Shown in pieces: positions 8,126 to 16,581 of a stretch of 64,000 nucleotides of DNA. The stretch is taken from positions 1-64,000 of the forward strand of contig CAZGOM010000004.1 of assembly GCA_964527265.1 (NCBI GenBank), given 5' to 3'. The notes under the pieces were generated by a model. That model searched no databases. It saw only the letters and a program-made list of their open reading frames with translations, and was not told the origin of the DNA. Origin of the DNA: CAZGOM01 sp964527265. GTDB taxonomy: Bacteria > Planctomycetota > Phycisphaerae > Phycisphaerales > Phycisphaeraceae. Positions within the stretch are counted from its first letter, which is position 1. Each line of letters opens with the position of its first letter. The position numbers and the translations under genes are program-made.

Positions 8126-8896
8126 TCATCCAACGAGTTTTTTGAGGTTTTCGTAGCTGAGTTTGACGGATTTCATGGGGTCGGCGGAGATCCAGCCGGC
8201 GTCTTGTTCGACGATGAGGTGCTTGACGCCGGCGGGGTGTGCGGCGGCGAGGATGCGCTTGAAGTCGATGATGCCGGTGCCGACTTCAGCGAAGCCCTTT
8301 TCGGGGGTGTTGGCCATGTCCTTGATGTGGAGGAGAGGGACGCGGCCAGCGTATTTGTTGATGGTGGCGACGGGGTCGGAGCCGCCTTTGGTGACCCAGT
8401 AGACGTCGAGTTCGGAGGCGTAGTTGGTCTGGGTGTCGGCCTGGCCAAAGAGGATGTCCATGCCGTTGGAGCCGTCGGGGGATTTGTCGTATTCGAAGGC
8501 GTGGTTGTGGTAGCAGATGCGGAGGCCGGAGGCAGCGGCGGTGTTTTGCGCTTCTGTGAGGATGGCGGCGATTTGGCGGTAGCCGTCGGGGTTGCGCAGA
8601 TCACCGGGAGCGGCGGGGATGACGATGTAGCGGGCGTCCAGGGTTTTGGCGATGGAGATGACTTCTTCGATTTTGCCTGGGCGGACGGCATCGAGGCCGA
8701 CGTGGAAGCTGATAGGCTGGAGACCGAGCTTGTCGCAGAGAGCTTTGACGACTTTGGGGGCGCGGTCATAGAGGCCGGCGAACTCAACCTGGCGGTAGCC
8801 GATGGCCGCCACTGCTTCGAGTGTGCCTTCAAAATCGCGGGACATGACGTCGCGGATGGTGTAGAGCTGAAGAGCGATGGGCAGTGGGAGTGGCAT
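8126..8896 (-). CDS. Sugar phosphate isomerase/epimerase (xylose isomerase-like TIM barrel)
   Basis: 256 aa, the usual length for the AP endonuclease family 2 superfamily. The start at 8896 has AAGGA at good spacing. Typical segments are GYRQVEFAGLYDR at the first strands, ICYHNHAFEYD in the middle (metal-binding His), ELDVYWVTKGGSDP, and LLHIKDMA, with VEQD near the C-terminus. These residues form the metal site of an isomerase or epimerase acting on a sugar or sugar acid; the substrate cannot be read from sequence. A second member of the same family is at 50114. Likely cytoplasmic. Confidence 0.88.
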   Translation of the reverse strand: MPLPLPIALQLYTIRDVMSRDFEGTLEAVAAIGYRQVEFAGLYDRAPKVVKALCDKLGLQPISFHVGLDAVRPGKIEEVISIAKTLDARYIVIPAAPGDLRNPDGYRQIAAILTEAQNTAAASGLRICYHNHAFEYDKSPDGSNGMDILFGQADTQTNYASELDVYWVTKGGSDPVATINKYAGRVPLLHIKDMANTPEKGFAEVGTGIIDFKRILAAAHPAGVKHLIVEQDAGWISADPMKSVKLSYENLKKLVG

Positions 8897-8978
8897 GGTG
8901 ATCCTTTGAAGCGAAAAAGAGGGGTATCAATATATCTGAATTTATGCGGGTGTTGAGAGGTGGTGCAAAAGTGAAAGA

Positions 8979-9020
8979 TGGGTCTTGGGTTCTGGGTCTT
9001 GGGTTTTGTCAGAGGAAGAA
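8979..9020. repeat. Single-arm heptad element B
   Basis: Four perfect units TGGGTCT, TGGGTTC, TGGGTCT, TGGGTTT (8979-9006), then the tail TGTCAGAGGAAGAA shared with other loci. Upstream of the RidA gene. Confidence 0.88.
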
Positions 9021-9114
9021 GGCGAGGGGTGAGAATTTTGAGGGGTGCGGCTCGATTTGCATGGCTGGGGAGGATGGGGGATTATGCATGCCCCCTTTTT
9101 TGAGGAATACAACG

Positions 9115-9582
9115 ATGGATATCAAAGGCAAGCTGGCGGGTTTGGGTTTGACGCTTCCTCCTGCGCCCAAGCCGGTGGCGATTTATGTGCCGGGCGTGAG
9201 GACGGGAAACCTGATAGTGGTTTCGGGGCAGTTGCCCTTCTATGAGCCGGGGAAACTGGTGGCGATGGGGCCGGTGCCTTCGGCGGTGGGGTTGGAGCTG
9301 GCGCAGAAAGCCGCACGGCAGTGCGTGTTGAACGGGCTGGCGGTGGTGGATGGGCTTATTGGAGGGGATTGGTCGAAATTTGTGCGGGTGGTGCGGCTGG
9401 GGGTGTTTGTGGCTTCTGATAACGGATATGGCGACCAGCCGAAGGTGGCCAACGGGGCCAGCGAGCTTCTGGGGCAGATTTTTGGCGATGCCGGTCAACA
9501 TGCGCGTGCGGCGGTGGGTGTTAACACTTTGCCGCTGACGGCGACTGTGGAGGTGGAAATGCTGGTGGAAGTCCGTGATTAA
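9115..9582 (+). CDS. RidA/YjgF-family protein
   Basis: 155 aa from ATG at 9115, preceded by GAGGA. The chain reads as the RidA subfamily with an N-terminal helix (MDIKGKLAGLGLTLP), then VRTGNLIVVSGQLPF, AARQCVLNGLAVVDGLIG and VGVNTLPLTATVEVEMLVE, which contain the conserved SGQxP and VEVE blocks. RidA proteins hydrolyse reactive enamine/imine intermediates released by PLP enzymes; the larger YjgF-like group lacks the key Arg and has unclear roles. Here the usual C-terminal Arg before the P-x-xxVEVE block is not present (NTLPLTATVEV), so deaminase activity is uncertain. Soluble, probably a trimer as in the family. Confidence 0.85.
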   Translation: MDIKGKLAGLGLTLPPAPKPVAIYVPGVRTGNLIVVSGQLPFYEPGKLVAMGPVPSAVGLELAQKAARQCVLNGLAVVDGLIGGDWSKFVRVVRLGVFVASDNGYGDQPKVANGASELLGQIFGDAGQHARAAVGVNTLPLTATVEVEMLVEVRD

Positions 9583-9669
9583 CGGCATAAAAGGCCTGCC
9601 GGGATGACTGCGGTAAACCCGGGATTGCACAGGATTTCTCCGCTTATCAGTCGACTTGTCGGTATAGGC

Positions 9670-9698
9670 TTGACGAATGACGGGCCTAAGACCATGAT
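9670..9698 (+). promoter_or_regulatory. Possible sigma70 promoter
   Basis: TTGACG at 9670-9675 and CATGAT at 9693-9698 with a 17-base spacer, 84 bases before the gene at 9782. The -10 matches consensus in four of six positions. Confidence 0.4.
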
Positions 9699-9781
9699 GG
9701 TGATTGCCACGGGGCATGCGTTATGCGTGTCCAAGAGTGCGTTTTTAAGACTGATCCTTAACGTTTTTTGAGGTTTGCTCG

Positions 9782-11200
9782 ATGGCACGTACAGCTAAAT
9801 CAGCAAGCGGCGCGAACTACATGCTGGCCCTTGTGGTCGTCTTGTCGTTCATGTTCGTGATCGCGGTGGGTTGCGCGATCATGATTTACAACCAGAGCCA
9901 GGTCTATCGTGTGACGGCCGAAAAGGTCCGCAACGACAGCAAGAAGTTCATCACCCAGGAAGAGGGGCGGTCTGAGAAATACCAGCAGATTGAAGCGACC
10001 GGGGATGCAACCCAGTCCGCTTACATGAAGTTGCTTTCGCAGGTGCGGGCACTGAACCTGATCATCACCGGCCAAGACGATGCAACGCTGGCGGGCATCA
10101 AGGCTGAGGTGAGCACGCTTAACCCGCGCGACAACCAGACCCTGGTGGCCATGGTGCGTGCGGCGCTAGCCGATGCTGAATACCTGCGCCAGGGCTTGCA
10201 GGAAGAACGCGCCAAGTCGGCGAAGCTGGAAGGCGAACTGCAGAAGGCTGCGGACAACTCCAAGGCTTCCCGCGCAGCTTCCGACCAGATGATTGCCGAC
10301 CTGCGTGAGGCGACCAACAAGCGCCAGCAGGAATATGCCGCTTACCAGACCACGATGGATAAGACGATTGCCGACCTGGAAAAGCGCCTTGTGGAAATCA
10401 AGGAAGCTGCTCAGGCAGACAACGCCAAGCTGGGCAAAGAAAACGATGCAAACATCGTGCGCATTACTGAACTTCAGAAGGCGCTTGCGGACATCAACAA
10501 CAACAAAGCGACTGGCCCCAAGGCCCCCAAGGTTCGTCCTGAACTGCTTCCCGACGGCGATATCGTCTCGATTCTTGAAGAACGGTCACCCAGCAGCGGT
10601 TACGAAGGCAACAAGGCTGGCCTGGTCTATATCAGCCGCGGCCGCAAGGACCGGGTTGTCCCCGGGATGACCTTTGAAGTGTTCAATCGTGCAACGGGTG
10701 TCGCTCCCGACCCCAACGACCGCAACCGCATCCGCGGCAAGGCGACAATTGAAGTGATGAATGTCAACGACAACAACTCGGTGGCCCGCATCGTGCGCAA
10801 CGAAAGCGGCCAGACGGTGGTTGAAGGGGACGTGATCGCCAACGTGGTGTACGACCCGAACATGAAGTTCAAGTTCGTGGTGTTCGGCGACTTCGACATC
10901 GACCAGATGGGTGTGGCGACAGCCCGCGATACGACCCGCGTTGAGACCATGATCAAGGACTGGGGCGGGATCATCGGCAAGGACCTCAACTACGACACCG
11001 ACTTCCTGGTGCTGGGGATTCGTCCCCCGATGCCCCGCGAAGTGCCCGGCGAAGTGGACCCGATGGTGCTGAAGATCAACAACGAACAGCGCAAGAAGGT
11101 GGAAGCCTACGACAAGCTGGAAAAGCGCGCCGTGGACCTGGCCATCCCGATCCTGAACCAGAACCGGTTCCTCTCGCTGGTGGGTTACTACCGCCGCTGA
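9782..11200 (+). CDS. Membrane-anchored coiled-coil protein with BRCT-like C-terminus
   Basis: 472 aa, unknown function. Residues 14-36 form one TM helix (MLALVVVLSFMFVIAVGCAI). Residues ~50-245 are long heptad-rich helices (coiled coil; many Ala/Glu/Lys). Residues ~265-355 are a beta-rich region (GLVYISRGRKDRVVPGMTFEV), reminiscent of a small barrel found in flagellar/pilus proteins. Residues ~361-413 resemble a BRCT repeat: KFKFVVFGDFD, then ETMIKDWGGIIGKD and TDFLVLG match the FVxxG, IxxxGG and TDxLVxG positions. The N-in or N-out topology is unknown. Codon use (C-ending) suggests good expression. A possible promoter is at 9670 and a terminator at 11259. Confidence 0.85.
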   Translation: MARTAKSASGANYMLALVVVLSFMFVIAVGCAIMIYNQSQVYRVTAEKVRNDSKKFITQEEGRSEKYQQIEATGDATQSAYMKLLSQVRALNLIITGQDDATLAGIKAEVSTLNPRDNQTLVAMVRAALADAEYLRQGLQEERAKSAKLEGELQKAADNSKASRAASDQMIADLREATNKRQQEYAAYQTTMDKTIADLEKRLVEIKEAAQADNAKLGKENDANIVRITELQKALADINNNKATGPKAPKVRPELLPDGDIVSILEERSPSSGYEGNKAGLVYISRGRKDRVVPGMTFEVFNRATGVAPDPNDRNRIRGKATIEVMNVNDNNSVARIVRNESGQTVVEGDVIANVVYDPNMKFKFVVFGDFDIDQMGVATARDTTRVETMIKDWGGIIGKDLNYDTDFLVLGIRPPMPREVPGEVDPMVLKINNEQRKKVEAYDKLEKRAVDLAIPILNQNRFLSLVGYYRR

Positions 11201-11214
11201 GCCGGCTTTGCCGG

Positions 11215-11247
11215 AGTCGCGAGTCCAGCGTCGCGAGTCCCGAGTCA
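11215..11247. repeat. GAGTCCC-type heptad array beside a terminator
   Basis: Units GAGTCGC, GAGTCCA, GCGTCGC, GAGTCCC, GAGTC, ending 12 bases before the terminator at 11259. The array begins 15 bases after the gene stop. Confidence 0.75.
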
Positions 11248-11258
11248 AGAAATCCAAG

Positions 11259-11291
11259 AAGAGGCCCGGAGAAAGTTCCGGGCCTCTTTTA
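11259..11291 (+). terminator. Rho-independent terminator
   Basis: Stem of 11 perfect base pairs (AGAGGCCCGGA at 11260-11270 with TCCGGGCCTCT at 11277-11287), loop GAAAGT, then TTTTA. Closes the coiled-coil gene ending at 11200. Confidence 0.9.
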
Positions 11292-11406
11292 TTGAGGCGG
11301 GTTTCGAGGCGTGGTTCTGACTGCCAGGCAAGAAGTCGAAGGTCAGTGATTCCATCGCAGCCGGTATGATCTTTTACCCTTATTCTCGAGATTTTCAGAG
11401 CGCTGC

Positions 11407-12420
11407 ATGCCGAAAGTGATTCCAGCACATGTTCAGTGGGCCCAGTATCTGGGGGCGCGGCTGGCGTCGACGTGGTTGACGGCGTTTGAGCCGGACGCGA
11501 ATTTGAAGACGGCGGCGTGGATCGGGCGGATTCTCCATTCGGTGGATAAGAAGCATCGTTTGCGGACGCGCAAGCATTTGAAGATTGCGTTTCCGGATGC
11601 CAGTGAGCGGCAGTTGGATTTGCTGGCGCTGAAGTCATTTGAGCATTTCATGCAGCTGGTGATGGAAGTGCTGCACACGCCTCGCGTGATTCATCCGGAT
11701 AGCTGGCCCAACCATGTGAGGCTGCGGAACATGGGACCCGCGATCACGCTGCTCAATTCGGGGAGCCCGGCGGTCCTGGTGACGGGGCATCTGGGAAACT
11801 GGGAGGTTTTGGGGGCGCTGATGGCGGTGCTGGGGTATCCGTGCCACGCGATTGCGCGGCCCTTGGATAACGTGCTGCTCAACGACTGGCTGCTGGGCGT
11901 GCGTGAGCGGCGGGGGATGCAGATCATCACCAAGTGGGATGCGAGCGACAAGATGGTGGAGGTGCTGGAGGCGGGGGGGATGCTGGGGTTTATCGCTGAC
12001 CAAAACGCGGGTGACAAAGGGATGTTTGTGCCGTTTTTCGGGAAGCTGGCGAGCACTTACAAATCGATCGGGCTTTTGGCGATCAGCCAGAGGGCGCCGG
12101 TGATCTGCGGGTATGCGCACCGGTTGGGGAACCGGTTTGAGTATGAGTTTGGGGTGATGGACATCATCAAGCCCGAGGAGTGGGAGGCGCAGAAGGATCC
12201 GCTTTATTACGTGACGGCGCGGTACATGCTGGCGATTGAAAACATGATCCGGCTGAAGCCGGAACAATATCTGTGGATGCACAGGCGATGGAAGAGCCGA
12301 CCGAAGTTTGAACGGGAGGGGAAGCCGATGCCGGAGTCGGTAAAGCGGGGGTTATTGCAGTTGCCGTGGATGACGGGAGAACTGATGCAGAGTTTGTCGG
12401 AGCCGTTTAAAGAGGGGTAA
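11407..12420 (+). CDS. LpxL/HtrB-family lysophospholipid acyltransferase
   Basis: 337 aa. The catalytic HX4(D/E) motif is HLGNWE at residues 128-133 inside VLVTGHLGNWE, followed by YPCHAIARPLDN and FIADQNAGDKGMFVPFFG, the acceptor-binding blocks of the Kdo2-lipid A late acyltransferase family. It would add a secondary acyl chain to lipid A or a related lipid at the inner membrane. The N-terminus lacks a clear long TM helix, unlike E. coli LpxL, so attachment may be peripheral. A lipid A-type outer membrane is known for many planctomycetes; that this enzyme serves it is inference. Confidence 0.88.
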   Translation: MPKVIPAHVQWAQYLGARLASTWLTAFEPDANLKTAAWIGRILHSVDKKHRLRTRKHLKIAFPDASERQLDLLALKSFEHFMQLVMEVLHTPRVIHPDSWPNHVRLRNMGPAITLLNSGSPAVLVTGHLGNWEVLGALMAVLGYPCHAIARPLDNVLLNDWLLGVRERRGMQIITKWDASDKMVEVLEAGGMLGFIADQNAGDKGMFVPFFGKLASTYKSIGLLAISQRAPVICGYAHRLGNRFEYEFGVMDIIKPEEWEAQKDPLYYVTARYMLAIENMIRLKPEQYLWMHRRWKSRPKFEREGKPMPESVKRGLLQLPWMTGELMQSLSEPFKEG

Positions 12421-12507
12421 CGGGGGAAGGTTATGGCGGTGTCGAGTTTGGGATCAATGGCTTGGAATTCAGAGCTGATCTCATTTATGTAGAGAAAAAT
12501 CGATGGC

Positions 12508-12537
12508 TTTAGTTTCTTTCAAATGCGGATGTATAAT
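12508..12537 (+). promoter_or_regulatory. Promoter of the receiver-domain gene
   Basis: A perfect TATAAT at 12532-12537 with a weak -35 TTTAGT at 12508-12513 (18-base spacer). The gene start at 12640 is 103 bases further. The -10 is strong, the -35 poor, so an activator or another -35 is possible. Confidence 0.5.
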
Positions 12538-12639
12538 CACCCGTTAGACGGGGTCGCCAAGGCTTCGTTTTATCCCTCCCCCGTTTTGGGTTGCTGTGAT
12601 GGCAGCAGGCCTGAAAAAGTTGAATATTGGAGATTCCAT

Positions 12640-13068
12640 ATGGTTGAGCAGGCGGCAGAATTCCGTTTGAAGGACCGCAAGATCCTGGTGGTGGACGATT
12701 CGCCCGAGGTTCTTGACAGCATCAACCAGGCGTTACAGGCCGAGGGTGCGTTGACCCAGACGTGTACGGACGGCAACTCTGCGGTGCGTATTTGCGAAGT
12801 GGATCCGCCGGAGTTGTGCGTGCTGGACATGATGCTGCCCAAGCGCTCGGGCTTTTTGGTGTTGGAACGGATCAAAGTGATCCGTCCGGGCGTGCTGGTG
12901 GTGATGGTGACGGCCAACGAAGGCAAGCGGCACCAGCAATACGCGGAATCCCTTGGGGTGGATGGGTATCTGCTCAAGCCGGTGCGCCTGGAACGGCTGA
13001 TCACGCTGGTGAAAGAGCTTTTGGAAAAGAAAGACAAAGACGGGGAACCGTCTGAACCCAAAGCCTGA
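12640..13068 (+). CDS. Stand-alone response regulator receiver domain (CheY-like)
   Basis: 142 aa from ATG at 12640 with GGAG upstream. All receiver residues are present: acidic pair D19-D20, phosphoacceptor D63 (in CVLDMMLPKRSG), T91 and K113 (in YLLKPV). There is no output domain; the C-terminal ~20 residues are charged (KKDKDGEPSEPKA). No histidine kinase is nearby, so the partner is encoded elsewhere. Single-domain receivers act by protein-protein contact or as phosphorelay intermediates. The gene has its own promoter-like TATAAT and is likely monocistronic. Confidence 0.92.
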   Translation: MVEQAAEFRLKDRKILVVDDSPEVLDSINQALQAEGALTQTCTDGNSAVRICEVDPPELCVLDMMLPKRSGFLVLERIKVIRPGVLVVMVTANEGKRHQQYAESLGVDGYLLKPVRLERLITLVKELLEKKDKDGEPSEPKA

Positions 13069-13301
13069 CTTGAGCGTCCTACTTGATAGATGGCACACAA
13101 ACTGCGTGTCGATGGCATGCAGATGACATCTGGCAGGCTGGCGGATGCGCCGGGTTGCAAGGCTGTACCGGACTTGCTTGCGGCGGCTGCGCGAATGTGG
13201 AAAACCGGGATTGCCCGGATGCCCCACGAGCTTGTCTTGCATGGCGCTAGCGCGCTTGTCCACCGGTGGTTAGAGTCTGGTGGAGCAATCCACCCAGGGT
13301 G

Positions 13302-13320
13302 TCGGGAGTTATACTCCCGA
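13302..13320. promoter_or_regulatory. Short palindrome upstream of the CX4CH protein gene
   Basis: TCGGGAGT and ACTCCCGA are a perfect 8-bp inverted repeat around TAT, 36 bases before the start at 13356. It may be a small hairpin in the leader or an operator half-site pair. Confidence 0.5.
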
Positions 13321-13355
13321 TGATCTGGAGCACGACAGTTTCTCGGAGGTCACCC

Positions 13356-14696
13356 ATGCGCTTTACGGTTACCAAGGCACTTAGTGTGTTTCTCGCCGGA
13401 TGTGCCCTTCTTGCGGGGTTGTCCGCTGCGCAAGCGCGCGACGTGGTCATATCGTTCAAGGATGGGCGGACCATTCAGGGTGAGTTTGTCTCCGAAGACA
13501 GCGAGACGATTTACATCTCCATCGCCACGATTAAGACGCCTTACAAGAAGGCGGATATCAAGAGCGTCCAGAACAAGCTGACGGTGGACGAGGAATACCA
13601 GCAGAAAAAGCAGGGGTTGAAGGCGGGCGATTTCGAAGGCTGGTACAACATGGCGTACTGGCTTTACTCTCAAAAGTCGTTTGATAAAGCACTTGCGGAA
13701 ATTGATGGCTTGCTGGCAGCGATGGCCAAACCTGGCGTTGTGAAGCCTGAAGATGCGTCGTATGTGGATCGGGCCAAGATTCTGCGCAAGATGGTGAATG
13801 ACGAAATCACCAAGATCAAAGGTGAGACCGGGAAAGCCCCCGTCAAACCAGGTACGGGCGGAACTTCGACTCCGGCGACCCAGCCGACGGTCACGGGAAG
13901 TGCTCAAAACAGCATTCAACAGCAATATCTCGACCGTCGGATGACCGATGCGCAGTTGAACATGATTCGGCTTTATGAGATTGCAGATCCGGTGGCTGAG
14001 CGTCCGAAGGTGACCGTCAAGAAGGATGCCCTGGATGCTTTCCTGCGAGATTATCGCGAAAAGCCGGATGCGATCACGGAGCGCGGGCAGGTGGAAAAGT
14101 TCAAGACTGCGGAGGGTTGGCAGCAGTTGGATGTGCTTTTCAAGTTCAAGGCGCGTGAGCTTTACCCGAGCGTGACTGTCCACGAAGACCCCAAGAGCAT
14201 GCTGGTGTTCAGAAAGAGTATCCACAGCAGCTATATTCTTAACTATTGCGGTACTTCCAACTGCCATGGCGGCGCGGAAGCGGGGAACCTGTTTTTCTTC
14301 ACGCTTGATCCAACGAGCAACCGGACGGTGTACAGCAACTTCTTTAATCTTTACACCTGGCAGGACAACACGGGTTACATGATCAACCTGGACCGGCCGT
14401 CGGATTCCTATCTGATTCAGTATGGGCAGCCTGCGGATGTGAAGAATGCGATGTTTTTCGCGAAGAAGCCGCATCCTGCCGTGAAGGGTTGGACACCGAA
14501 AATCCGTACGATGAATGACAACCTTCAGAATGTCATCGAGGAATGGATCGTGTCGCTGGGTCGCAATCGCAATGATTATGGCATCGACTACCTGCCGCCG
14601 GTGGTGAGCCCTGGGGCCAAGCCTGCGCAGCGGACGTTCACTCCCGTTTCGGCGGCGCCTGTCGGGGAACCGCCTAAGAAGGCCGTGCCTCGGTAA
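13356..14696 (+). CDS. Exported protein with a CX4CH motif, function unknown
   Basis: 446 aa from ATG at 13356 (GGAGG upstream). Residues 1-26 are a signal peptide ending in AQA. Residues ~27-75 read as a small beta domain (VVISFKDGRTIQGEFVSED) followed by helices resembling TPR-like helices. A Pro/Thr-rich linker sits near residue 170. The C-terminal half holds CGTSNCHGG with C298, C303 and H304, i.e. CX4CH, plus LEFKAREL-type helical segments. A CX4CH site could bind haem c covalently, as variants of CXXCH do, and planctomycetes have many exported cytochrome-like domains; a single site and the odd spacing leave this open. Likely periplasmic. Confidence 0.85.
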   Translation: MRFTVTKALSVFLAGCALLAGLSAAQARDVVISFKDGRTIQGEFVSEDSETIYISIATIKTPYKKADIKSVQNKLTVDEEYQQKKQGLKAGDFEGWYNMAYWLYSQKSFDKALAEIDGLLAAMAKPGVVKPEDASYVDRAKILRKMVNDEITKIKGETGKAPVKPGTGGTSTPATQPTVTGSAQNSIQQQYLDRRMTDAQLNMIRLYEIADPVAERPKVTVKKDALDAFLRDYREKPDAITERGQVEKFKTAEGWQQLDVLFKFKARELYPSVTVHEDPKSMLVFRKSIHSSYILNYCGTSNCHGGAEAGNLFFFTLDPTSNRTVYSNFFNLYTWQDNTGYMINLDRPSDSYLIQYGQPADVKNAMFFAKKPHPAVKGWTPKIRTMNDNLQNVIEEWIVSLGRNRNDYGIDYLPPVVSPGAKPAQRTFTPVSAAPVGEPPKKAVPR

Positions 14697-14768
14697 CGGT
14701 TTTGGATCGACTCAGGGCTTAGGCCTGTTGGTGGTTTGGGATAAACTCTTTAAAACCGGCCAATGGGC

Positions 14769-14796
14769 TTGAAGGTATACAAGGATCGGATATTCT
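14769..14796 (+). promoter_or_regulatory. Possible sigma70 promoter of the lipoprotein gene
   Basis: TTGAAG at 14769-14774 and TATTCT at 14791-14796 with a 16-base spacer, 50 bases before the GTG start. The same -10 sequence and spacing occur before the gene at 36763. Confidence 0.42.
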
Positions 14797-14846
14797 CTAG
14801 CCGTTAGCCTGCCGCCATCGGTGGGCCTAAATGAAAAGGTGAGCCA

Positions 14847-16259
14847 GTGCGTAAAGTCTCGATCCTCACGCTCGGCGTTTGTTTAATGATGACCGGTTGC
14901 GCTGATGAGGCCGCTCAAAAGCGCGTGCAAACACGTCAAGAGGTCAACAGCACGCTTACACGCATGCAGAAGACCAATGCCGGTTTTGTGCCCAAGGGGC
15001 AGGGTGTTGGCGCGACCGATGAGGAGCGTGTGACCGGGCTTGAGGCTTACCAGATCAAGCAAAACACACAGACCGCGGGTGAATTAAAAAAGCTGGTGTC
15101 CGACCTTGCGCCTGATGCGAAGCCTTCGGCTTACATGGTTGTCGCAAACGCGGATATGCAGGCAGCCCTGATCGCTTCACGTGACGCACGCATCGAAGGC
15201 GCACGCATCTGCTCGGCATCGATCGGGCTGATGAATCGCCTTTCAATCGCAGCCAACACACAGGTGTTGGCTGGTGCGTTCAAGAAATCACTGGATGGTG
15301 TCACCACGCGCGAGCTGGATGGCCTGCTGAAGGGCTACCAGAGCGAGCTGGAGACGCAAAAGGCATCTGGCGACAAGCTGACGAAGGATGCCGCAGCCCT
15401 GCAGGCGGAAATCGATGCATTGGGCAGCGAAGCCGACAAACTCGTTGCAGGCGTGCGGGAACTGCGCCAGAGCGCGTTTGTGAAGACTGGAAATGCACAG
15501 CTTGACCTGTACAAGCAGGCGGCGAATATCGAAATCGAAGCGCAGAAGCAGCTGACCAAGCGCCAGTTGAAGATTGTGTCGCGCGATTTGATCATGAGCC
15601 AGCTTGCCGTGACGATGGCCAATCAGCAGTCTCTACAGCAGTCTGTGGAGACGCTTCAGACTCAGGTGGCGCAGTCACAGGCACGGACCAAGGAACTTGA
15701 CTCCAAGGTGAGGTCGCTGGAGAGCTCAAGCTCGACTTCACTGGCTGGGGTGCTGGAGCTTTACAACGAGCTGGAAGCAAGCCGCAAGAAGGTTGTGGAG
15801 CCGAACTTCAAGGAAGCGCTGCGTCGTGCGAAAGACGCCGTGGGGAATGCTGAAGAGGCTGTCAAGAGTGCCAAAGGCGAACAGGAACGGTATTACAAGC
15901 TGGAATGGCTTGGCAAGCGCGAGTTGTACATCGACATCATGGTGCAGCAACTGGCGTTTGAACAGGATTACAGCGAGACGCTGGCGCTGGTGACCAAATT
16001 TGGCGCAGACCAGGGCGTGGCGGTGAGCGACACTCTTTTGCAGGGGCCCCAGCGGTTCAGCAAGGATCAGCAGGAAATCGGCAAGAAGGCTTGGGAAGAG
16101 TACACGGCAGCGGCCTCGCTGGTGACTGAATTGACCGGCGGCGTGAGCAACTCGGAAGATGCCTCAGTGATTCAAGCCCAAGCCGCGTATACACGTCTGC
16201 AGGCGCTGCAGAAGTCTTTGGATCAACTGGCTCCCGGTGGCACGTCGGAAGCCAAGTAA
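14847..16259 (+). CDS. Coiled-coil lipoprotein, function unknown
   Basis: 470 aa with a GTG start at 14847. The N-terminus (MRKVSILTLGVCLMMTGCAD) is a lipoprotein signal with the lipobox MTGC; the acylated Cys would be residue 18. The mature chain is almost wholly helical, with Ala/Glu/Lys/Gln heptads between residues ~150 and 400, pointing to a long coiled coil in the periplasm. It follows the CX4CH protein gene by 150 bases and precedes tRNA-Ser. Similar size and composition to the coiled-coil protein at 9782 suggests a shared envelope role, but no domain is recognised. Confidence 0.85.
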   Translation: MRKVSILTLGVCLMMTGCADEAAQKRVQTRQEVNSTLTRMQKTNAGFVPKGQGVGATDEERVTGLEAYQIKQNTQTAGELKKLVSDLAPDAKPSAYMVVANADMQAALIASRDARIEGARICSASIGLMNRLSIAANTQVLAGAFKKSLDGVTTRELDGLLKGYQSELETQKASGDKLTKDAAALQAEIDALGSEADKLVAGVRELRQSAFVKTGNAQLDLYKQAANIEIEAQKQLTKRQLKIVSRDLIMSQLAVTMANQQSLQQSVETLQTQVAQSQARTKELDSKVRSLESSSSTSLAGVLELYNELEASRKKVVEPNFKEALRRAKDAVGNAEEAVKSAKGEQERYYKLEWLGKRELYIDIMVQQLAFEQDYSETLALVTKFGADQGVAVSDTLLQGPQRFSKDQQEIGKKAWEEYTAAASLVTELTGGVSNSEDASVIQAQAAYTRLQALQKSLDQLAPGGTSEAK

Positions 16260-16279
16260 TTGGTTTGTAACCCTGTGGG

Positions 16280-16308
16280 TTGGACGGTTTGGCGCATTGT
16301 GTTACAAT
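16280..16308 (+). promoter_or_regulatory. Sigma70 promoter of tRNA-Ser
   Basis: TTGGAC (16280-16285) and TACAAT (16303-16308) with exactly 17 bases between, 28 bases before the tRNA. The same TACAAT -10 occurs before rplU. Confidence 0.8.
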
Positions 16309-16336
16309 CGCCGCTCTGTCTTGTCTTGGACCCTCT

Positions 16337-16428
16337 GGAGAGATGGCCGAGAGGCTGAAGGCAGCAGTTTGCTAAACTGCCATACGAGGTATAACCTTGT
16401 ATCGCGGGTTCGAATCCCGCTCTCTCCG
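16337..16428 (+). tRNA. tRNA-Ser (anticodon GCU)
   Basis: A 92-nt class II tRNA. Acceptor GGAGAGA (16337-16343) pairs with TCTCTCC (16421-16427), discriminator G at 16428, and no encoded CCA. The anticodon arm is GCAGT-TTGCTAA-ACTGC with anticodon GCT at 16371-16373, decoding AGC and AGU. The long variable arm (about 16383-16401) and the GGTTCGAATCC T arm confirm a serine tRNA. A promoter and a terminator flank it closely, so it is transcribed alone. Confidence 0.97.
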
Positions 16429-16439
16429 CTTTAAAAAAT

Positions 16440-16485
16440 GGCTCTTGCAAGTACTTGAACAACAAGTATTTGCGGGAGCCTTTTT
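16440..16485 (+). terminator. Rho-independent terminator after tRNA-Ser
   Basis: An 18-bp stem (16440-16457 with 16463-16480), complete when a few G-U pairs are allowed, loop AACAA, then TTTTT. Confidence 0.92.
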
Positions 16486-16581
16486 CATTTGTGGGAGAGG
16501 AGGGAGGTGTGGGCAGGAAACGAGGGAATTGGTGGAGAGGCTTGAGGGGAGAGAATTGCGGGAATGGGCAAGAGGGAGGCT

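Noticed and set aside
13090..13323. 77-aa frame between the receiver gene and the CX4CH gene
   Set aside because: No Shine-Dalgarno, no family resemblance, and it ends just inside the leader of the next gene.
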